A DNA stretch of 64,000 nt from Bacteroidales bacterium (GCA_017509755.1 JAFWOY010000029.1:62001-126000); one strand, 5' to 3'. Positions 6,632-16,041 are shown, counted from the first letter of the stretch. The notes: generated by a model from the letters alone, not told the origin. A program made the numbers and translations.

Positions 6632-8317
6632 CTACCGCACGCCGGAATGGCCGCCGCCGGAGAAGCCGCCACCGCCGCCGAAGGACGAGTGGCCGCCGCC
6701 ACCGCTGCGACTGAAGCCACCAAGGCTGCCGCCGGAATACGAGGACACCGGCGGACGGGCATAGCTCGTCACGACGTTCGCGTACGACCGGGTCAGGTTG
6801 AGGACCCGTGACATGTCGTTGTAACCCATCGAACAGGCCTGTTCGAACACGACCGGATTAATGTCCTTGAGTTCTTTCGCCACCTTGTCGGCGATACCGA
6901 CCAGCGAAGCGAAGACCAGGTAGTCACGCCAGAGGACCGCTTCCACCGTCGTACGTTCCTTGACAAGGGTAGCGTCTTCCAGGAATTTCTTGAGCCCGAC
7001 AATCTTGGCGTTTTCCTGCTGGCCCTGGGTCGTGAATTTGCCGCTTTTGTAATAGCCGCCGTTGCGCAGTCCGGTAAGGCCCTGGCTTTCGACATTTTTC
7101 GTCCACGCGATCAGACGGGAAGTGTGCTTTTTCGCCCAGGAAGAGAATTCTTTCTCCTCCAGGATGTGGTTGTCGCCGCTGGCTTCATACATCATGGACC
7201 AGAGCGCTTCTTCCAGGTGGTTGAGTTGCGTAAAGTCGGCCTTGTCGTAGAAGAAAATCTCGACCTTGCCACTGCCCAAATCCCGGCGGGCGGTCAGGCA
7301 TCCCGCCTGCAGCATATGCAGGATCATGGCAGATGCCACCGAATTCGTCGGTGCATTCAGAGCGGGGCTGTGGCTGATCACATAGTTGTTCTTCACGATA
7401 TCGCCGCCGTAAGGGAACTCCCGCGACCAGGGGATACTGGACAAATGGACTGTTCCGAACGTGTTCTTCTTGTTCTTCCGCCGACTGAAAATCGGAGCGA
7501 GGAAACCCAGGAAGGGCAACAGGAAGATCACACCGAAAAGCAAGATGCCAAAGATGGTATAGAGCGTCTCCTTCCACTTGGGCAGCGGATTGTCCGGTTT
7601 GTCAGCCCCCTCCAACGCCCGGTCAAGAACAACCTGGAACGGACGTTCCTGCACGCTCTCCGACTGGAAAGTGCCTTTGTCGAAGCGCATCAGGATGATG
7701 ATGGAATGGCTGGGCTCCAGCGGATTCTCGCTCTCGGCGATCACCTTGCCGTCTTCGCGCCAGATGTAACCATCATAGCCGAAAGCCCAGATACGCGTGA
7801 GCGTATCCATCTCGAAGCCTGGTTTCTCGATTGTCACCTTGACGTGTTCACCCTGGAAATCGTTGGGCGTGTAGAACTGGTAGTGCACCATATCGTAGTC
7901 ATCCAGGCTTTTGACCAGGTTGGTCAGCGTGTAATCAACGGTATAGGTGCGATGACCGTATTCTCCGATGCCCCAGCAGATTTCGTAGCCGTCGGAAATC
8001 GAATTCAGGCCACAATGGTTCTTCTTTCCATCAAAGGACCGGTCGGTATCCCAGGAACGGTCTGTCTTGTAAGTCGTACCCGTCTCGTCGGAAACGGTCA
8101 GGTCGCGGATCTTGATGTCGCCCAGGTTCTCGCGGCCCAGATAAACCTCTGTGCCGCGGCTGAGCGTCATATCCCAGACCTCCCGCACCTGGGCGCTGCC
8201 GTCCGTATTGAGGTTCACGGTGATTTCCACATCGTGCACCTTGTTTTGCGCGACGGCAACCTGGCCGAAGCCGGCAAGCACCAGCAAGGCCATCAAGATC
8301 AGGGAATGGCGTTTCAT
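6632..8317 (-). CDS. DUF2207 membrane protein with glycine-rich tail
   Basis: This 561-residue protein has a signal peptide (residues 1-23) and a DUF2207 extracytoplasmic domain starting VHDVEITVNLNTDGSAQVREVW. A transmembrane segment (TLYTIFGILLFGVIFLLPFL) lies near residue 270, then a cytoplasmic region and a low-complexity Gly/Ser/His tail (GGGGHSSFGGGGGFSGGGH). DUF2207 proteins are often encoded beside LemA, as here, with an 11-base gap. The molecular role is unknown. It is the last gene of the unit that begins with the peptide transporter. Confidence 0.85.
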   Translation of the reverse strand: MKRHSLILMALLVLAGFGQVAVAQNKVHDVEITVNLNTDGSAQVREVWDMTLSRGTEVYLGRENLGDIKIRDLTVSDETGTTYKTDRSWDTDRSFDGKKNHCGLNSISDGYEICWGIGEYGHRTYTVDYTLTNLVKSLDDYDMVHYQFYTPNDFQGEHVKVTIEKPGFEMDTLTRIWAFGYDGYIWREDGKVIAESENPLEPSHSIIILMRFDKGTFQSESVQERPFQVVLDRALEGADKPDNPLPKWKETLYTIFGILLFGVIFLLPFLGFLAPIFSRRKNKKNTFGTVHLSSIPWSREFPYGGDIVKNNYVISHSPALNAPTNSVASAMILHMLQAGCLTARRDLGSGKVEIFFYDKADFTQLNHLEEALWSMMYEASGDNHILEEKEFSSWAKKHTSRLIAWTKNVESQGLTGLRNGGYYKSGKFTTQGQQENAKIVGLKKFLEDATLVKERTTVEAVLWRDYLVFASLVGIADKVAKELKDINPVVFEQACSMGYNDMSRVLNLTRSYANVVTSYARPPVSSYSGGSLGGFSRSGGGGHSSFGGGGGFSGGGHSGVR

Positions 8318-8328
8318 CGGCAGAACTA

Positions 8329-8877
8329 TCAGAATTTCATCGACGGCATCTCTGCCTTGCCTTCGTTCACCTGCAGGTAGTCACGCTGCACAAAGTGGAA
8401 CAGGGAGGCGACGATCGAGTCGGGGAACTGACGGATAAGACGGTTGTAGTTCGTAACCGAATCGTTGTAAACCATCTGGCTCATCCGGACCTGCTCAGTG
8501 TACGTGTTGACACTGTCCATGGTCTTGATGAACGTCTCGTTGGCTTTCAGTTCAGGATACTTTTCAACCACCACATTCAGGGACGAAAGGGCCTGGTTGA
8601 GGAGCGTCTCCTGGGCATTGGCATCGGCAGGGCTGCTGTTGCCCGTGATGGGACGACGTTGTGCGATGGTGTCGGTAATGGTCTTGTACTCATGGTCGGA
8701 GTAGCCTTTGGTCAGTTCGGCCAGCGCCTTGAGGGCATCCCAGCGGGAAGACTGCTGGACACCGATCTGGCTCAGGCCGTTCTTGCAGATCTCTTCCTGC
8801 TTGACGAGTTTCCGCTGCACGGAAATCACCCAGAGCACGAGGATCGCAACGATGGCGATAATGATTAGAAGTGTCAT
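8329..8877 (-). CDS. lemA: LemA family protein
   Basis: This 182-residue protein has one N-terminal membrane segment (residues 2-20) followed by the helical LemA domain, with LVKQEEICKNGLSQIGVQ and the conserved YNDSVTNYNRLIRQFP block near the C-terminus. The function of LemA is not established; it is regularly paired with DUF2207 or TPM-domain proteins in envelope contexts. The gene sits between a hydroxyacid dehydrogenase and DUF2207 with gaps of 12 and 11 bases. Confidence 0.92.
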   Translation of the reverse strand: MTLLIIIAIVAILVLWVISVQRKLVKQEEICKNGLSQIGVQQSSRWDALKALAELTKGYSDHEYKTITDTIAQRRPITGNSSPADANAQETLLNQALSSLNVVVEKYPELKANETFIKTMDSVNTYTEQVRMSQMVYNDSVTNYNRLIRQFPDSIVASLFHFVQRDYLQVNEGKAEMPSMKF

Positions 8878-8889
8878 ATCTGTAATTGT

Positions 8890-9834
8890 TTAAAGGTTTG
8901 CAAATGTGCTGCGGATATTCTCCGCAATCTTCTCCACCAGGCAGCTGCGCGCCTCACGGCTGGTCCAGCCGATATGCGGCGACAGTTGCAGGCGTTCAGG
9001 ATGCTTCATGGACAGGTAGGGATGGTCGTTCGGAACCGGTTCCTGGGTAAAGACATCCACGCCCGCACCGGCAATCAACCCTTCATCGAGGGCACGGACC
9101 AGGTCTTTTTCGACAACGATGCCGCCCCGGCCCAGGTTCACGATGACGGCCGTGCGGCGCATGGCGGCCAGTTGTTCGTAGCCAATCAGGCCGCGGGTCC
9201 GGTCGTTCATCGGACAATGGACGGCCACCACATCGCAGCGAGAGAGGAAGCTGTGCAAGTCCGTATCGGCCTCATAGCGGTCGGAATGCGGCTTGCCCGA
9301 GGTCGGGTAATAGAGCACCTTCATGCCGAAGGCCTCTGCAATGCCTGCGGAACGGGATCCGATGTTGCCCAGGCCCACCGTACCGAACGTTTTGCCTTTC
9401 AGTTCGAAGAATGGCCATTCCACATTGGTTACGCAGTTGCTCCGGCTGTAGTCGCCGCTCTTGACAAAAGCATCGAAATAAGCCCCGTGCCCCACCAGAC
9501 TCAGGATCATCATCCAGGCAACCTGCGCCACGCTTTCAGTGGAATAGGCTACGGCGTTACGTACCGGAATCCCCTTGGAATCGGCATAGGCCACATCGAT
9601 ATTGTCCACGCCCGTGGCCGCCTCGCAGATGAGTTTCAGGGTCGGGCAGGCGTCGATCTCTTTCTGTCCGATCCGGACCTTGTTGGTGATGACCACGTCG
9701 CAGCCTGCCATACGCGCGACCACGTCTTCGGGCCGTGTGAAGGGATAGGCGACATATTCGCCCAAAGAGGACACAGGCGCCAGGGAAACATCCTCCCCCA
9801 GCGTCTGTGCATCCAGGAATACGATCTTCAGCAT
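8890..9834 (-). CDS. D-2-hydroxyacid dehydrogenase (hydroxypyruvate reductase-like)
   Basis: This NAD(P)-dependent oxidoreductase interconverts 2-hydroxy and 2-keto acids. The 314-residue protein has the Rossmann motif TVGLGNIGSRSAGIAEAFG. The catalytic set is Arg in VNLGRGGIV, Glu in VDVFTQEPVP and His in LSPHIGW. It is closest in feel to glycerate dehydrogenase/hydroxypyruvate reductase, but the substrate cannot be fixed by eye. It lies 16 bases after the peptide-transporter gene and 12 before lemA. Confidence 0.9.
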   Translation of the reverse strand: MLKIVFLDAQTLGEDVSLAPVSSLGEYVAYPFTRPEDVVARMAGCDVVITNKVRIGQKEIDACPTLKLICEAATGVDNIDVAYADSKGIPVRNAVAYSTESVAQVAWMMILSLVGHGAYFDAFVKSGDYSRSNCVTNVEWPFFELKGKTFGTVGLGNIGSRSAGIAEAFGMKVLYYPTSGKPHSDRYEADTDLHSFLSRCDVVAVHCPMNDRTRGLIGYEQLAAMRRTAVIVNLGRGGIVVEKDLVRALDEGLIAGAGVDVFTQEPVPNDHPYLSMKHPERLQLSPHIGWTSREARSCLVEKIAENIRSTFANL

Positions 9835-9850
9835 GGCTGAAAATGTTACA

Positions 9851-11557
9851 TTAGTCTTTCGTGACTTTCTCCAGCCACTTCACCATGCCGAGCATGATGG
9901 ACATCGACACAAAGCAGATGACCAGGAACACGGTCCAGCACTTCCAGATCGGCCAGGCGTTGAGCATGATCGGGCCGACGAAGATGAAGAGGTTGCCGAT
10001 AGCCGTAGCGCCGAGCCAGAGGCCCTGGCAAAGGCCGACCATGTGTCTGGGCGCCACCTTCGAAACGAAACTCAGGCCCAGCGGCGAAATCAGCAGTTCG
10101 GCGACGGTCAGGAAGAAGTAGATGACGAACATCACCCAGTAGCCCGATTTGGCTAGGCCTGCAGCGGCCATCTGGGTCGAGTCCATGGCGCGGAACGCGT
10201 CGCCGGACGGATAGTGGTTGGCGACGGAAAGGATGACCAGGAAGAGATACGCCAAACCGGCGATGAACATACCGTAAGCGATCTTGCGCGGGGTGGATAC
10301 CGCCTTGCCTTTACGGGCAAGGCCGGCAAAGATGGCCATGACGATCGGGGTCAGGATAATCACGTAGAGCGGGTTCAGCGCCTGCGAAATCTCAGGTGCG
10401 ATCTTGGAGGAGTCCACAAAGTCGCGGGCAAAGACCATCAGCGACTGGCCGTTCTGGTGGAACGAGAGCCAGAAGAAGATGGCAATGCCGAGCACGGCGA
10501 ACAGCGCGGCCATACGCTGCTTGATTTCCTTGGCCATCGCCTGTTTCTCTTCGGGGGTGTATTCGACGCTCTGCGCAGCGACCTTCTTGCCCGGCTGGGG
10601 GAACTTGTGCTTGGTAGCCAGGAAGATGAACAGCGAGGTAAGCATGGCGGCCGCAGAAACGATGAACGCCCAGTGGATACCCGTATTGAACACCTGCACA
10701 TAGTCGGAGCAGAACTGCGCGGTATCGGCGGGAACCGTGCCGCCAATAACCGATGCCTGCGCTGTTTCGATGAATTTCTGGGACTCGGCCACGGCTGTTT
10801 CTCCGCCGATGAACTTATGGCAGAGACCGGCCATGTCGGCATTATAGATAAAACCGCTGCGGGACAGCCACCACTTGCGGAGCATCGGCGCGATGAACGG
10901 GGCGATGACGCCGCCGATGTTGATGAACACATAGAAAATCTGGAAACCGGAGTCGCGTTTGTCCTTGGCGATTTTCAGGGCCTCAGGGCCTTTCTTGGCT
11001 TCTTCGACTTCGAACTCGTCGTAGAGTTTGCCCACGAGAGCCTGCAGGTTGCCTTTGAACAAACCGTTACCGAAGGCGATGCAGAGCAGGGCCACGCAGG
11101 TGAAAATAAGGATACCCCACCAGCCGCCGTTGCCGTCGGCCACCATGCCGTTCACCTTGCTGAAAAGCGGGATGGCAAGGGCGACGTAGCCGGCTGCCAT
11201 GATGAACAGGCCGATCTGGATGGTGCGGTTGTAATTCTGCGTCTTGTCGGCGATCAGACCGCCTACCAGGGCCAGGATGTAAATGCCGAAATAGAAGAAT
11301 GAATAGATCAGGCCGGCCGTTCCGTCAGGAAGACCGAATTTCGAGACCAGGAACAGCAGCAGCACGGCATTCATGATGTAATAGCCGAATCGCTCGCCCA
11401 TGTTACTTAACGCAGCGGCAATCAGACCCTTCGGGTGTTCCTTCGCCTTCTTCAGGTAATAGACGACGAAGACCGCTACGATGATCAGAATCAGAAACAG
11501 CAATACCACCGTAGCGTTGTTGTTCCAAAGATTCGTCAGAAAGGATAGCATTTTCAT
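9851..11557 (-). CDS. POT-family proton-coupled peptide transporter
   Basis: This inner-membrane symporter for di- and tripeptides has 568 residues and many hydrophobic segments. It carries the family signature region SNMGERFGYYIMNAVLLLFL, with the ExxER-like GERF, and FYFGIYILALVGGLIADK. A later block is VAELLISPLGLSFVSKVAP. It starts with an extra hydrophobic N-terminal helix (residues 17-35). It heads a four-gene run with the dehydrogenase, lemA and DUF2207, and its promoter lies inside the folD terminator-like inverted repeat. Confidence 0.92.
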   Translation of the reverse strand: MKMLSFLTNLWNNNATVVLLFLILIIVAVFVVYYLKKAKEHPKGLIAAALSNMGERFGYYIMNAVLLLFLVSKFGLPDGTAGLIYSFFYFGIYILALVGGLIADKTQNYNRTIQIGLFIMAAGYVALAIPLFSKVNGMVADGNGGWWGILIFTCVALLCIAFGNGLFKGNLQALVGKLYDEFEVEEAKKGPEALKIAKDKRDSGFQIFYVFINIGGVIAPFIAPMLRKWWLSRSGFIYNADMAGLCHKFIGGETAVAESQKFIETAQASVIGGTVPADTAQFCSDYVQVFNTGIHWAFIVSAAAMLTSLFIFLATKHKFPQPGKKVAAQSVEYTPEEKQAMAKEIKQRMAALFAVLGIAIFFWLSFHQNGQSLMVFARDFVDSSKIAPEISQALNPLYVIILTPIVMAIFAGLARKGKAVSTPRKIAYGMFIAGLAYLFLVILSVANHYPSGDAFRAMDSTQMAAAGLAKSGYWVMFVIYFFLTVAELLISPLGLSFVSKVAPRHMVGLCQGLWLGATAIGNLFIFVGPIMLNAWPIWKCWTVFLVICFVSMSIMLGMVKWLEKVTKD

Positions 11558-11576
11558 AGGTTACTAGTATAAAAAA

Positions 11577-11634
11577 TTTGGATTTTCACTTTATACATAA
11601 CTACAAAGATAGCAAAATAAAGTGAAAATCCAAA
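11577..11634 (-). promoter_or_regulatory. 18-bp inverted repeat holding the transporter promoter; folD terminator
   Basis: Perfect 18-bp arms (11577-11594 and 11617-11634) enclose a 22-base loop. On the minus strand the second arm is followed by six T, so the repeat can end folD transcription. The same DNA holds a promoter: -33 TTTG (11631-11634) in one arm and -7 TATCTTTG (11604-11611) in the loop, 19 bases apart. RNA from that promoter begins inside the loop and cannot form the hairpin. Confidence 0.75.
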
Positions 11635-11651
11635 CAGGAGTCCGGCGCCGC

Positions 11652-12500
11652 CTACTGCACGTGTTTGAGGTAGCAGTCGAGCGTGTTGCGGATGAGCATC
11701 GCAATGGTCATGGGGCCGACGCCGCCGGGGACAGGCGTGATCCAGCCGGCAACGGGTTCCGCCGTCGGGTAATCGATGTCGCCGCACAGTTTGCCTTCAG
11801 CGTCGCGGTTGATGCCCACGTCAATGAGGATGGCGCCGGGTTTGACCATGTCGCCTGTGACAATCTTCGGACGGCCGACGGCTGCTACGATGATATCGGC
11901 CGTACGGGCAATCTCGCCCAGATTGCGGGTGCGGGAATGGGCAATGGTGACGGTTGCATTCTCATTGAGCAGCAGCGTCGCTACGGGTTTGCCCACGAGT
12001 TCGCCGCGACCGACGACCAGGGCGTGCTTGCCTTCGATGGTCTCCCCTGTCGTCTTGATCAGATGGATGCAGGCGCGGGGCGTGCACGGCGCAACATAAC
12101 CCTGCATGAGGGTGAAACCGGATTTCATCCCGAAGAAGCCGTCCACGTCCTTGTCGGGCGCAACAGCTGCGATAACGGCGTCTTTGTCGATATGCTTCGG
12201 CACGGGCAACTGCACCAGGATACCATCGACGGTCTCGTCGGCATTGAGCCGGGCGATGACTGCGAGCAGTTCCTCCTGCGTTGTCTGTTCCGGCATCCGG
12301 ATGACTTCGGACACCAGCCCCACTTTCTTGGCATTCACTTCTTTGTTGCGGACATAGACCTGGCTCGCAGGATCTTCCCCTACGATGATTACCGTCAGTC
12401 CTGGCCGTCGGCCGTACTGCGCTTCCATCCGTTCAACCTCCTGCCGCATCTCATCGTAAAGCCCGGCGGCAATGGCTTTTCCATCTATGATCTTTCCCAT
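11652..12500 (-). CDS. folD: Methylene-THF dehydrogenase/methenyl-THF cyclohydrolase
   Basis: This bifunctional enzyme makes 10-formyl-THF, the one-carbon donor used by PurN and PurH. The 282-residue protein has YVRNKEVNAKKVGL with the catalytic Lys, VDGILVQLPVPKH, and the C-terminal signatures VVGRGELVGKPVA and PVPGGVGPMTIAMLIRNT. I place the start at ATG 12500 (MGKIIDGK); the frame continues upstream but would read through repeat element A. It follows purD on the same strand, separated by that element, so it belongs functionally and perhaps transcriptionally with the purine operon. Confidence 0.96.
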   Translation of the reverse strand: MGKIIDGKAIAAGLYDEMRQEVERMEAQYGRRPGLTVIIVGEDPASQVYVRNKEVNAKKVGLVSEVIRMPEQTTQEELLAVIARLNADETVDGILVQLPVPKHIDKDAVIAAVAPDKDVDGFFGMKSGFTLMQGYVAPCTPRACIHLIKTTGETIEGKHALVVGRGELVGKPVATLLLNENATVTIAHSRTRNLGEIARTADIIVAAVGRPKIVTGDMVKPGAILIDVGINRDAEGKLCGDIDYPTAEPVAGWITPVPGGVGPMTIAMLIRNTLDCYLKHVQ

Positions 12501-12525
12501 AATGACTTGATTTATCCGTAGATGC

Positions 12526-12654
12526 GTGACAGTTTGGGGGTGTTGCTCTGGAAACGTCGCGCTCCGCGCGACCCCTCCCAAGCAAGCTTGGGCCCCTCCC
12601 TCTTACAGTGCCGAGGGTGGCATGGTTTCCAGAGCAACACCCCCAAACTGTCAC
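12526..12654. repeat. Long-arm cloverleaf element A (purD-folD)
   Basis: The arms 12526-12555 and 12625-12654 form a perfect 30-bp inverted repeat. The 69-base core folds into three hairpins: GTCGCGC/GCGCGAC (loop TCC), CCCAAGC/GCTTGGG (loop AA) and CCCTC/GAGGG (10-base loop). The second hairpin is flanked by CCCTCCC and GGGCCCCTCCC, which recur in the other copies. The purD stop codon (12651-12653) lies inside the right arm. The core is almost identical to element E, while the arms share nothing with it. There is no coding potential and no transposase. Confidence 0.9.
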
Positions 12655-13925
12655 AATACATAGTTAGCAATGTCTTTCCGATAGAACAGATTGTCGCAAT
12701 GGACCTTCTCAACAGCGGCATAGCAGCGGCGGGCCGCTTCGGACATCGTCGATGCACCGGCGATGACCATCAGGACGCGGCCGCCGGCCGTAACAAGACC
12801 GCCCTCATCTGTCCTTTTCGTGCCCATGTGGCAGATACGCTCGCCAAAATCGGGACCGACATCGATCGGTGCGCCTTTCGAATAGCTGCCAGGGTACCCT
12901 TTCGAGGCCAGGACGACCCCCATCACGGACTCGTCACGCCAAGTCGGAGCAGGAATCACCCGTGCGTCGGCAACGGCCTCGAAGATATCGAAAATGTCGC
13001 TTTCCAGGCGCGGGAGGACGACTTCCGTTTCGGGATCGCCGAAACGGGCATTGAATTCAATGACTTTGATGCCCGAAGGCGTCTTCATCAAGCCGCCGTA
13101 AAGGACGCCGGAGAGCGGCGTTCCCGCATCAGCCATGGCATCGGCGACAGGTTGGAGGATATGTGTCACCGCGAAGTCATACTCTTCGTCTGAAATGAAC
13201 GAGAGGCCACTTTTACCGGTAGCGAATGATTCGGTATAGGCACCCATGCCGCCGGTATTCGGCCCCTTGTCGCCGTCATAGGCACGCTTGTGGTCCTGGG
13301 CCGCCACCATCGGACAGACTTGCCGGCCGGAAACGAAGGCCATAAGGGAAAATTCGGGCCCGGTCAGGAATTCTTCGATGACCACCTTCCCTTCCCCGTA
13401 ACGACCGTCCAGCAGCATGTCGCGCAACGCCGCCTCGGCTTCTGCCAAATCAGCGGCTACCACGACCCCTTTGCCAGCCGCCAGGCCATCATATTTGATC
13501 ACCGTCGGGAAAGACCCGGCCCGGACATAGGTCAGCGCTTGGCTGAATTCCCGGAAAGCACAATAGGACGCCGTAGGCACATGGCTACGAAGCATCAGTT
13601 GCTTGGCGAACTCCTTGCTAGACTCGATGGCCGTAGCCGCCTGCGTATGACCGAATATCTTCAGGCCGGCCGCCCGGAAACGATCGACGATCCCTGCCGC
13701 CAAGGCAGCCTCCGGACCGACAACCGTAAGGTCAATCCCCTTTGCCTGCGCGAACTGCAGCAGCCCGTCCACATCCGTATCCTTCAAAGGCACACATTCC
13801 GCCTGCTGCGCGATGCCCGCATTACCGGGGGCACAATAGATCTTGCCCACCCGGGCCGACCGGCTCAGCACATCGACGATGGCGTGCTCCCGCCCGCCGC
13901 CACCGACGACCAGTACGGAAGCCAT
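12651..13925 (-). CDS. purD: Phosphoribosylamine-glycine ligase
   Basis: This ATP-grasp enzyme makes glycinamide ribonucleotide. The 424-residue protein begins with VLVVGGGGREHAI. It contains IKYDGLAAGKGVVVA, KRAYDGDKGPNTGGMGAYTE and VIEFNARFGDPETEVVLPRL, all family hallmarks. The ATG at 13925 gives the normal N-terminus; in-frame ATGs further upstream would overlap the purH stop. Its stop codon is the edge of element A. It is the last pur gene of the operon before folD. Confidence 0.96.
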   Translation of the reverse strand: MASVLVVGGGGREHAIVDVLSRSARVGKIYCAPGNAGIAQQAECVPLKDTDVDGLLQFAQAKGIDLTVVGPEAALAAGIVDRFRAAGLKIFGHTQAATAIESSKEFAKQLMLRSHVPTASYCAFREFSQALTYVRAGSFPTVIKYDGLAAGKGVVVAADLAEAEAALRDMLLDGRYGEGKVVIEEFLTGPEFSLMAFVSGRQVCPMVAAQDHKRAYDGDKGPNTGGMGAYTESFATGKSGLSFISDEEYDFAVTHILQPVADAMADAGTPLSGVLYGGLMKTPSGIKVIEFNARFGDPETEVVLPRLESDIFDIFEAVADARVIPAPTWRDESVMGVVLASKGYPGSYSKGAPIDVGPDFGERICHMGTKRTDEGGLVTAGGRVLMVIAGASTMSEAARRCYAAVEKVHCDNLFYRKDIANYVL

Positions 13926-13954
13926 AGAACTTAACTTATTGATACCCATATCTA

Positions 13955-15484
13955 TCAATGCTTAAAATGCCGGACGCCGGTGAAAAGCATCGTGATGCCC
14001 AGTTCGTCCGCTTTCTGGATGGATTCTTCATCGCGGATGCTGCCGCCGGGCTGGATGATGGCCGCGACGCCATACTGAGCCGCCAGGGCGACGGTGTCGC
14101 CGAAAGGCAGGAAGCCATCGGATGCCAGAATGAGCCCTTCCGTAAAGCCAGCCGCCTGCGCCTCTTTCAAAGCGATCTCCGCCGAACCGACCCGGTTCAT
14201 CTGGCCGGCGCCGATGCCCAGCGTATGTCCGTCACGCACCACGGCGATGGCATTCGACTTGACATGCTTGACAATGCGCCAGCCGAAATCGAGGTCGCGC
14301 AGCTGCGCCTCCGTCGGCAGGACCCGCGTCACGCACATCGACGCATCTACTTTCTCCACTGCCACGTCCAGCTGTTGGACAAGCATGCCGCCGTTCACGC
14401 CCACATACTGCATCGGCGCCGTGCTGCAAGGCGTCATATCGACCTGCAGGACCCGCAGATTTTTCTTGGTAGACAGGATATCCAGCGCTTCCGGCGAGAA
14501 GGACGGTGCGATGACAATCTCCAGGAAAATCGGCTTCATGCCGGCAGCCACTTCAGCCGTCAGTTCCCGGTTCACCGCCACGATGCCGCCGTAGATGCTC
14601 ACCTTGTCGGCCTCATACGCTGCCTGCCAAGCCTCTTCAATCGTAGCGCCGACAGCTGCCCCGCAAGGATTCATGTGCTTCAAAGCCACGCAGAACGGCT
14701 CCGGGAAATCCCGCACGATATTGAGCGCCGCATTGGCATCCTGGATATTGTTGTACGACATCTCCTTGCCCTGGATCTGCCGGGCGAAGGCCAGCGAGAA
14801 AGACTCGGGCTTGCAGGCCGCAAAGAAACGCGCATCCTGGTGCGGATTCTCTCCATAACGCAGCGGCTGTTTCAGGTCGTATTCCAGGAAAAGCTTCTCC
14901 GGCAGACCAGCCTGCGCGCGCATATACCTGGCGATCATCGTGTCGTATTGCGCGGTATGTGTGTAGGCCTTGGCCGATAGCATCAGGCGTGTCTCAGGCT
15001 TCGTATTGCCCTCGTGGCTGATCTCGTCGATCACGCGGCCATAGTCACCGGGATCGCAGACTACCGTCACATCTTTCCAGTTCTTGGCCGCACTGCGCAG
15101 CATGGACGGGCCGCCGATGTCGATATTCTCGACCGCCTCTTCCATAGTCACCCCTTCTTTCGCGATCGTCGCCGCAAACGGATAGAGATTGACGCAGACC
15201 AGGTCGATGAATTCAATGCCGTTTTCTTTCAAAGCAGCCAGATGGGATGGCAAGTCGCGCCGGGCCAGCAAGCCGCCGTGCACCTTCGGATGCAGGGTCT
15301 TGACGCGGCCGTCACAGATTTCGGGAAATCCGGTGACTTCACTGATGCCGATAGTCTTCACGCCTTGCTGTTCCAGCAGGCGCTGCGTACCACCCGTGGC
15401 GATGATTTCCCAGCCAAGGCGGGAAAGGGCGGCGGCGAACGCCGCAACGCCGGTCTTGTCGCTTACGCTGATTAAAGCTCTCAT
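13955..15484 (-). CDS. purH: AICAR transformylase/IMP cyclohydrolase
   Basis: This bifunctional enzyme catalyses the last two steps to IMP, using 10-formyl-THF. The 509-residue protein has an N-terminal MGS-like IMP cyclohydrolase domain (ALISVSDKTGVAAFAAAL, DGRVKTLHPKVHGG). The C-terminal transformylase domain includes RYGENPHQDARF, the KHMNPCGAAVG region and ILASDGFLPFGDTV. The length is typical. Its ATG overlaps the purN stop (ATGA), indicating coupled translation. Confidence 0.97.
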   Translation of the reverse strand: MRALISVSDKTGVAAFAAALSRLGWEIIATGGTQRLLEQQGVKTIGISEVTGFPEICDGRVKTLHPKVHGGLLARRDLPSHLAALKENGIEFIDLVCVNLYPFAATIAKEGVTMEEAVENIDIGGPSMLRSAAKNWKDVTVVCDPGDYGRVIDEISHEGNTKPETRLMLSAKAYTHTAQYDTMIARYMRAQAGLPEKLFLEYDLKQPLRYGENPHQDARFFAACKPESFSLAFARQIQGKEMSYNNIQDANAALNIVRDFPEPFCVALKHMNPCGAAVGATIEEAWQAAYEADKVSIYGGIVAVNRELTAEVAAGMKPIFLEIVIAPSFSPEALDILSTKKNLRVLQVDMTPCSTAPMQYVGVNGGMLVQQLDVAVEKVDASMCVTRVLPTEAQLRDLDFGWRIVKHVKSNAIAVVRDGHTLGIGAGQMNRVGSAEIALKEAQAAGFTEGLILASDGFLPFGDTVALAAQYGVAAIIQPGGSIRDEESIQKADELGITMLFTGVRHFKH

Positions 15485-16041
15485 GAAATAAGTTTCTGTA
15501 TGGTTTTGATATAGAGTCGATGTTCGATCTGCTGGCCGATGCGGTGCACTTCCGCAGGATCAGCCCCTTCATAGGGGAAAGCTTCCTGGGCAATGATCCG
15601 GCCCCCGTCGAGCGTGGCATCCACCCAGTGGATGGTGATGCCATACACTTTCACGCCATAAGCCACGGCATCCTCGACAGCATGCGCGCCCTTGAAGGCC
15701 GGCAGCAACGACGGATGGATGTTGATGATGCGGCCGCCATAGCGATCGAGCAGCACGGGTCCGATGAGCCGCATATACCCGGCCAGGCACACCAGGTCGA
15801 TGCCCAATGCATCCATCCGGTCGGCGATTTCCGTTTCGAAATCGGCCTTGCAGGCATAGGATTTCGGCCGGAAGCAGAAGGTTTCCACGCCGAAACGGGC
15901 CCCGCGTTCCAGCACCTTGGCGCCCGGTACGTCACAGACCAGCAACGCGATGCGCGCATCGAGCCGGCCATCGACGCACGCCTGGGCGATGGCCTCGAAA
16001 TTGGTGCCCGATCCGCTTGCAAAGACGGCCAGCCGTTTCAT
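15481..16041 (-). CDS. purN: GAR transformylase (folate-dependent)
   Basis: This enzyme transfers a formyl group from 10-formyl-THF to glycinamide ribonucleotide. The 186-residue protein has the start [16 protein letters not shown], the catalytic region [16 protein letters not shown], and [15 protein letters not shown] with the catalytic Asp. I start at ATG 16041, which overlaps the purM stop (ATGA); a longer open frame upstream only mirrors purM. Confidence 0.96.
   Translation of the reverse strand: MKRLAVFASGSGTNFEAIAQACVDGRLDARIALLVCDVPGAKVLERGARFGVETFCFRPKSYACKADFETEIADRMDALGIDLVCLAGYMRLIGPVLLDRYGGRIINIHPSLLPAFKGAHAVEDAVAYGVKVYGITIHWVDATLDGGRIIAQEAFPYEGADPAEVHRIGQQIEHRLYIKTIQKLIS

Noticed and set aside
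11577-11634. The 18-bp inverted repeat as a phase-variable invertible promoter
   Set aside because: The spacer is only 22 bases, too short for usual serine or tyrosine recombinase inversions, no recombinase gene is nearby, and a T-run after the arm fits a terminator better.
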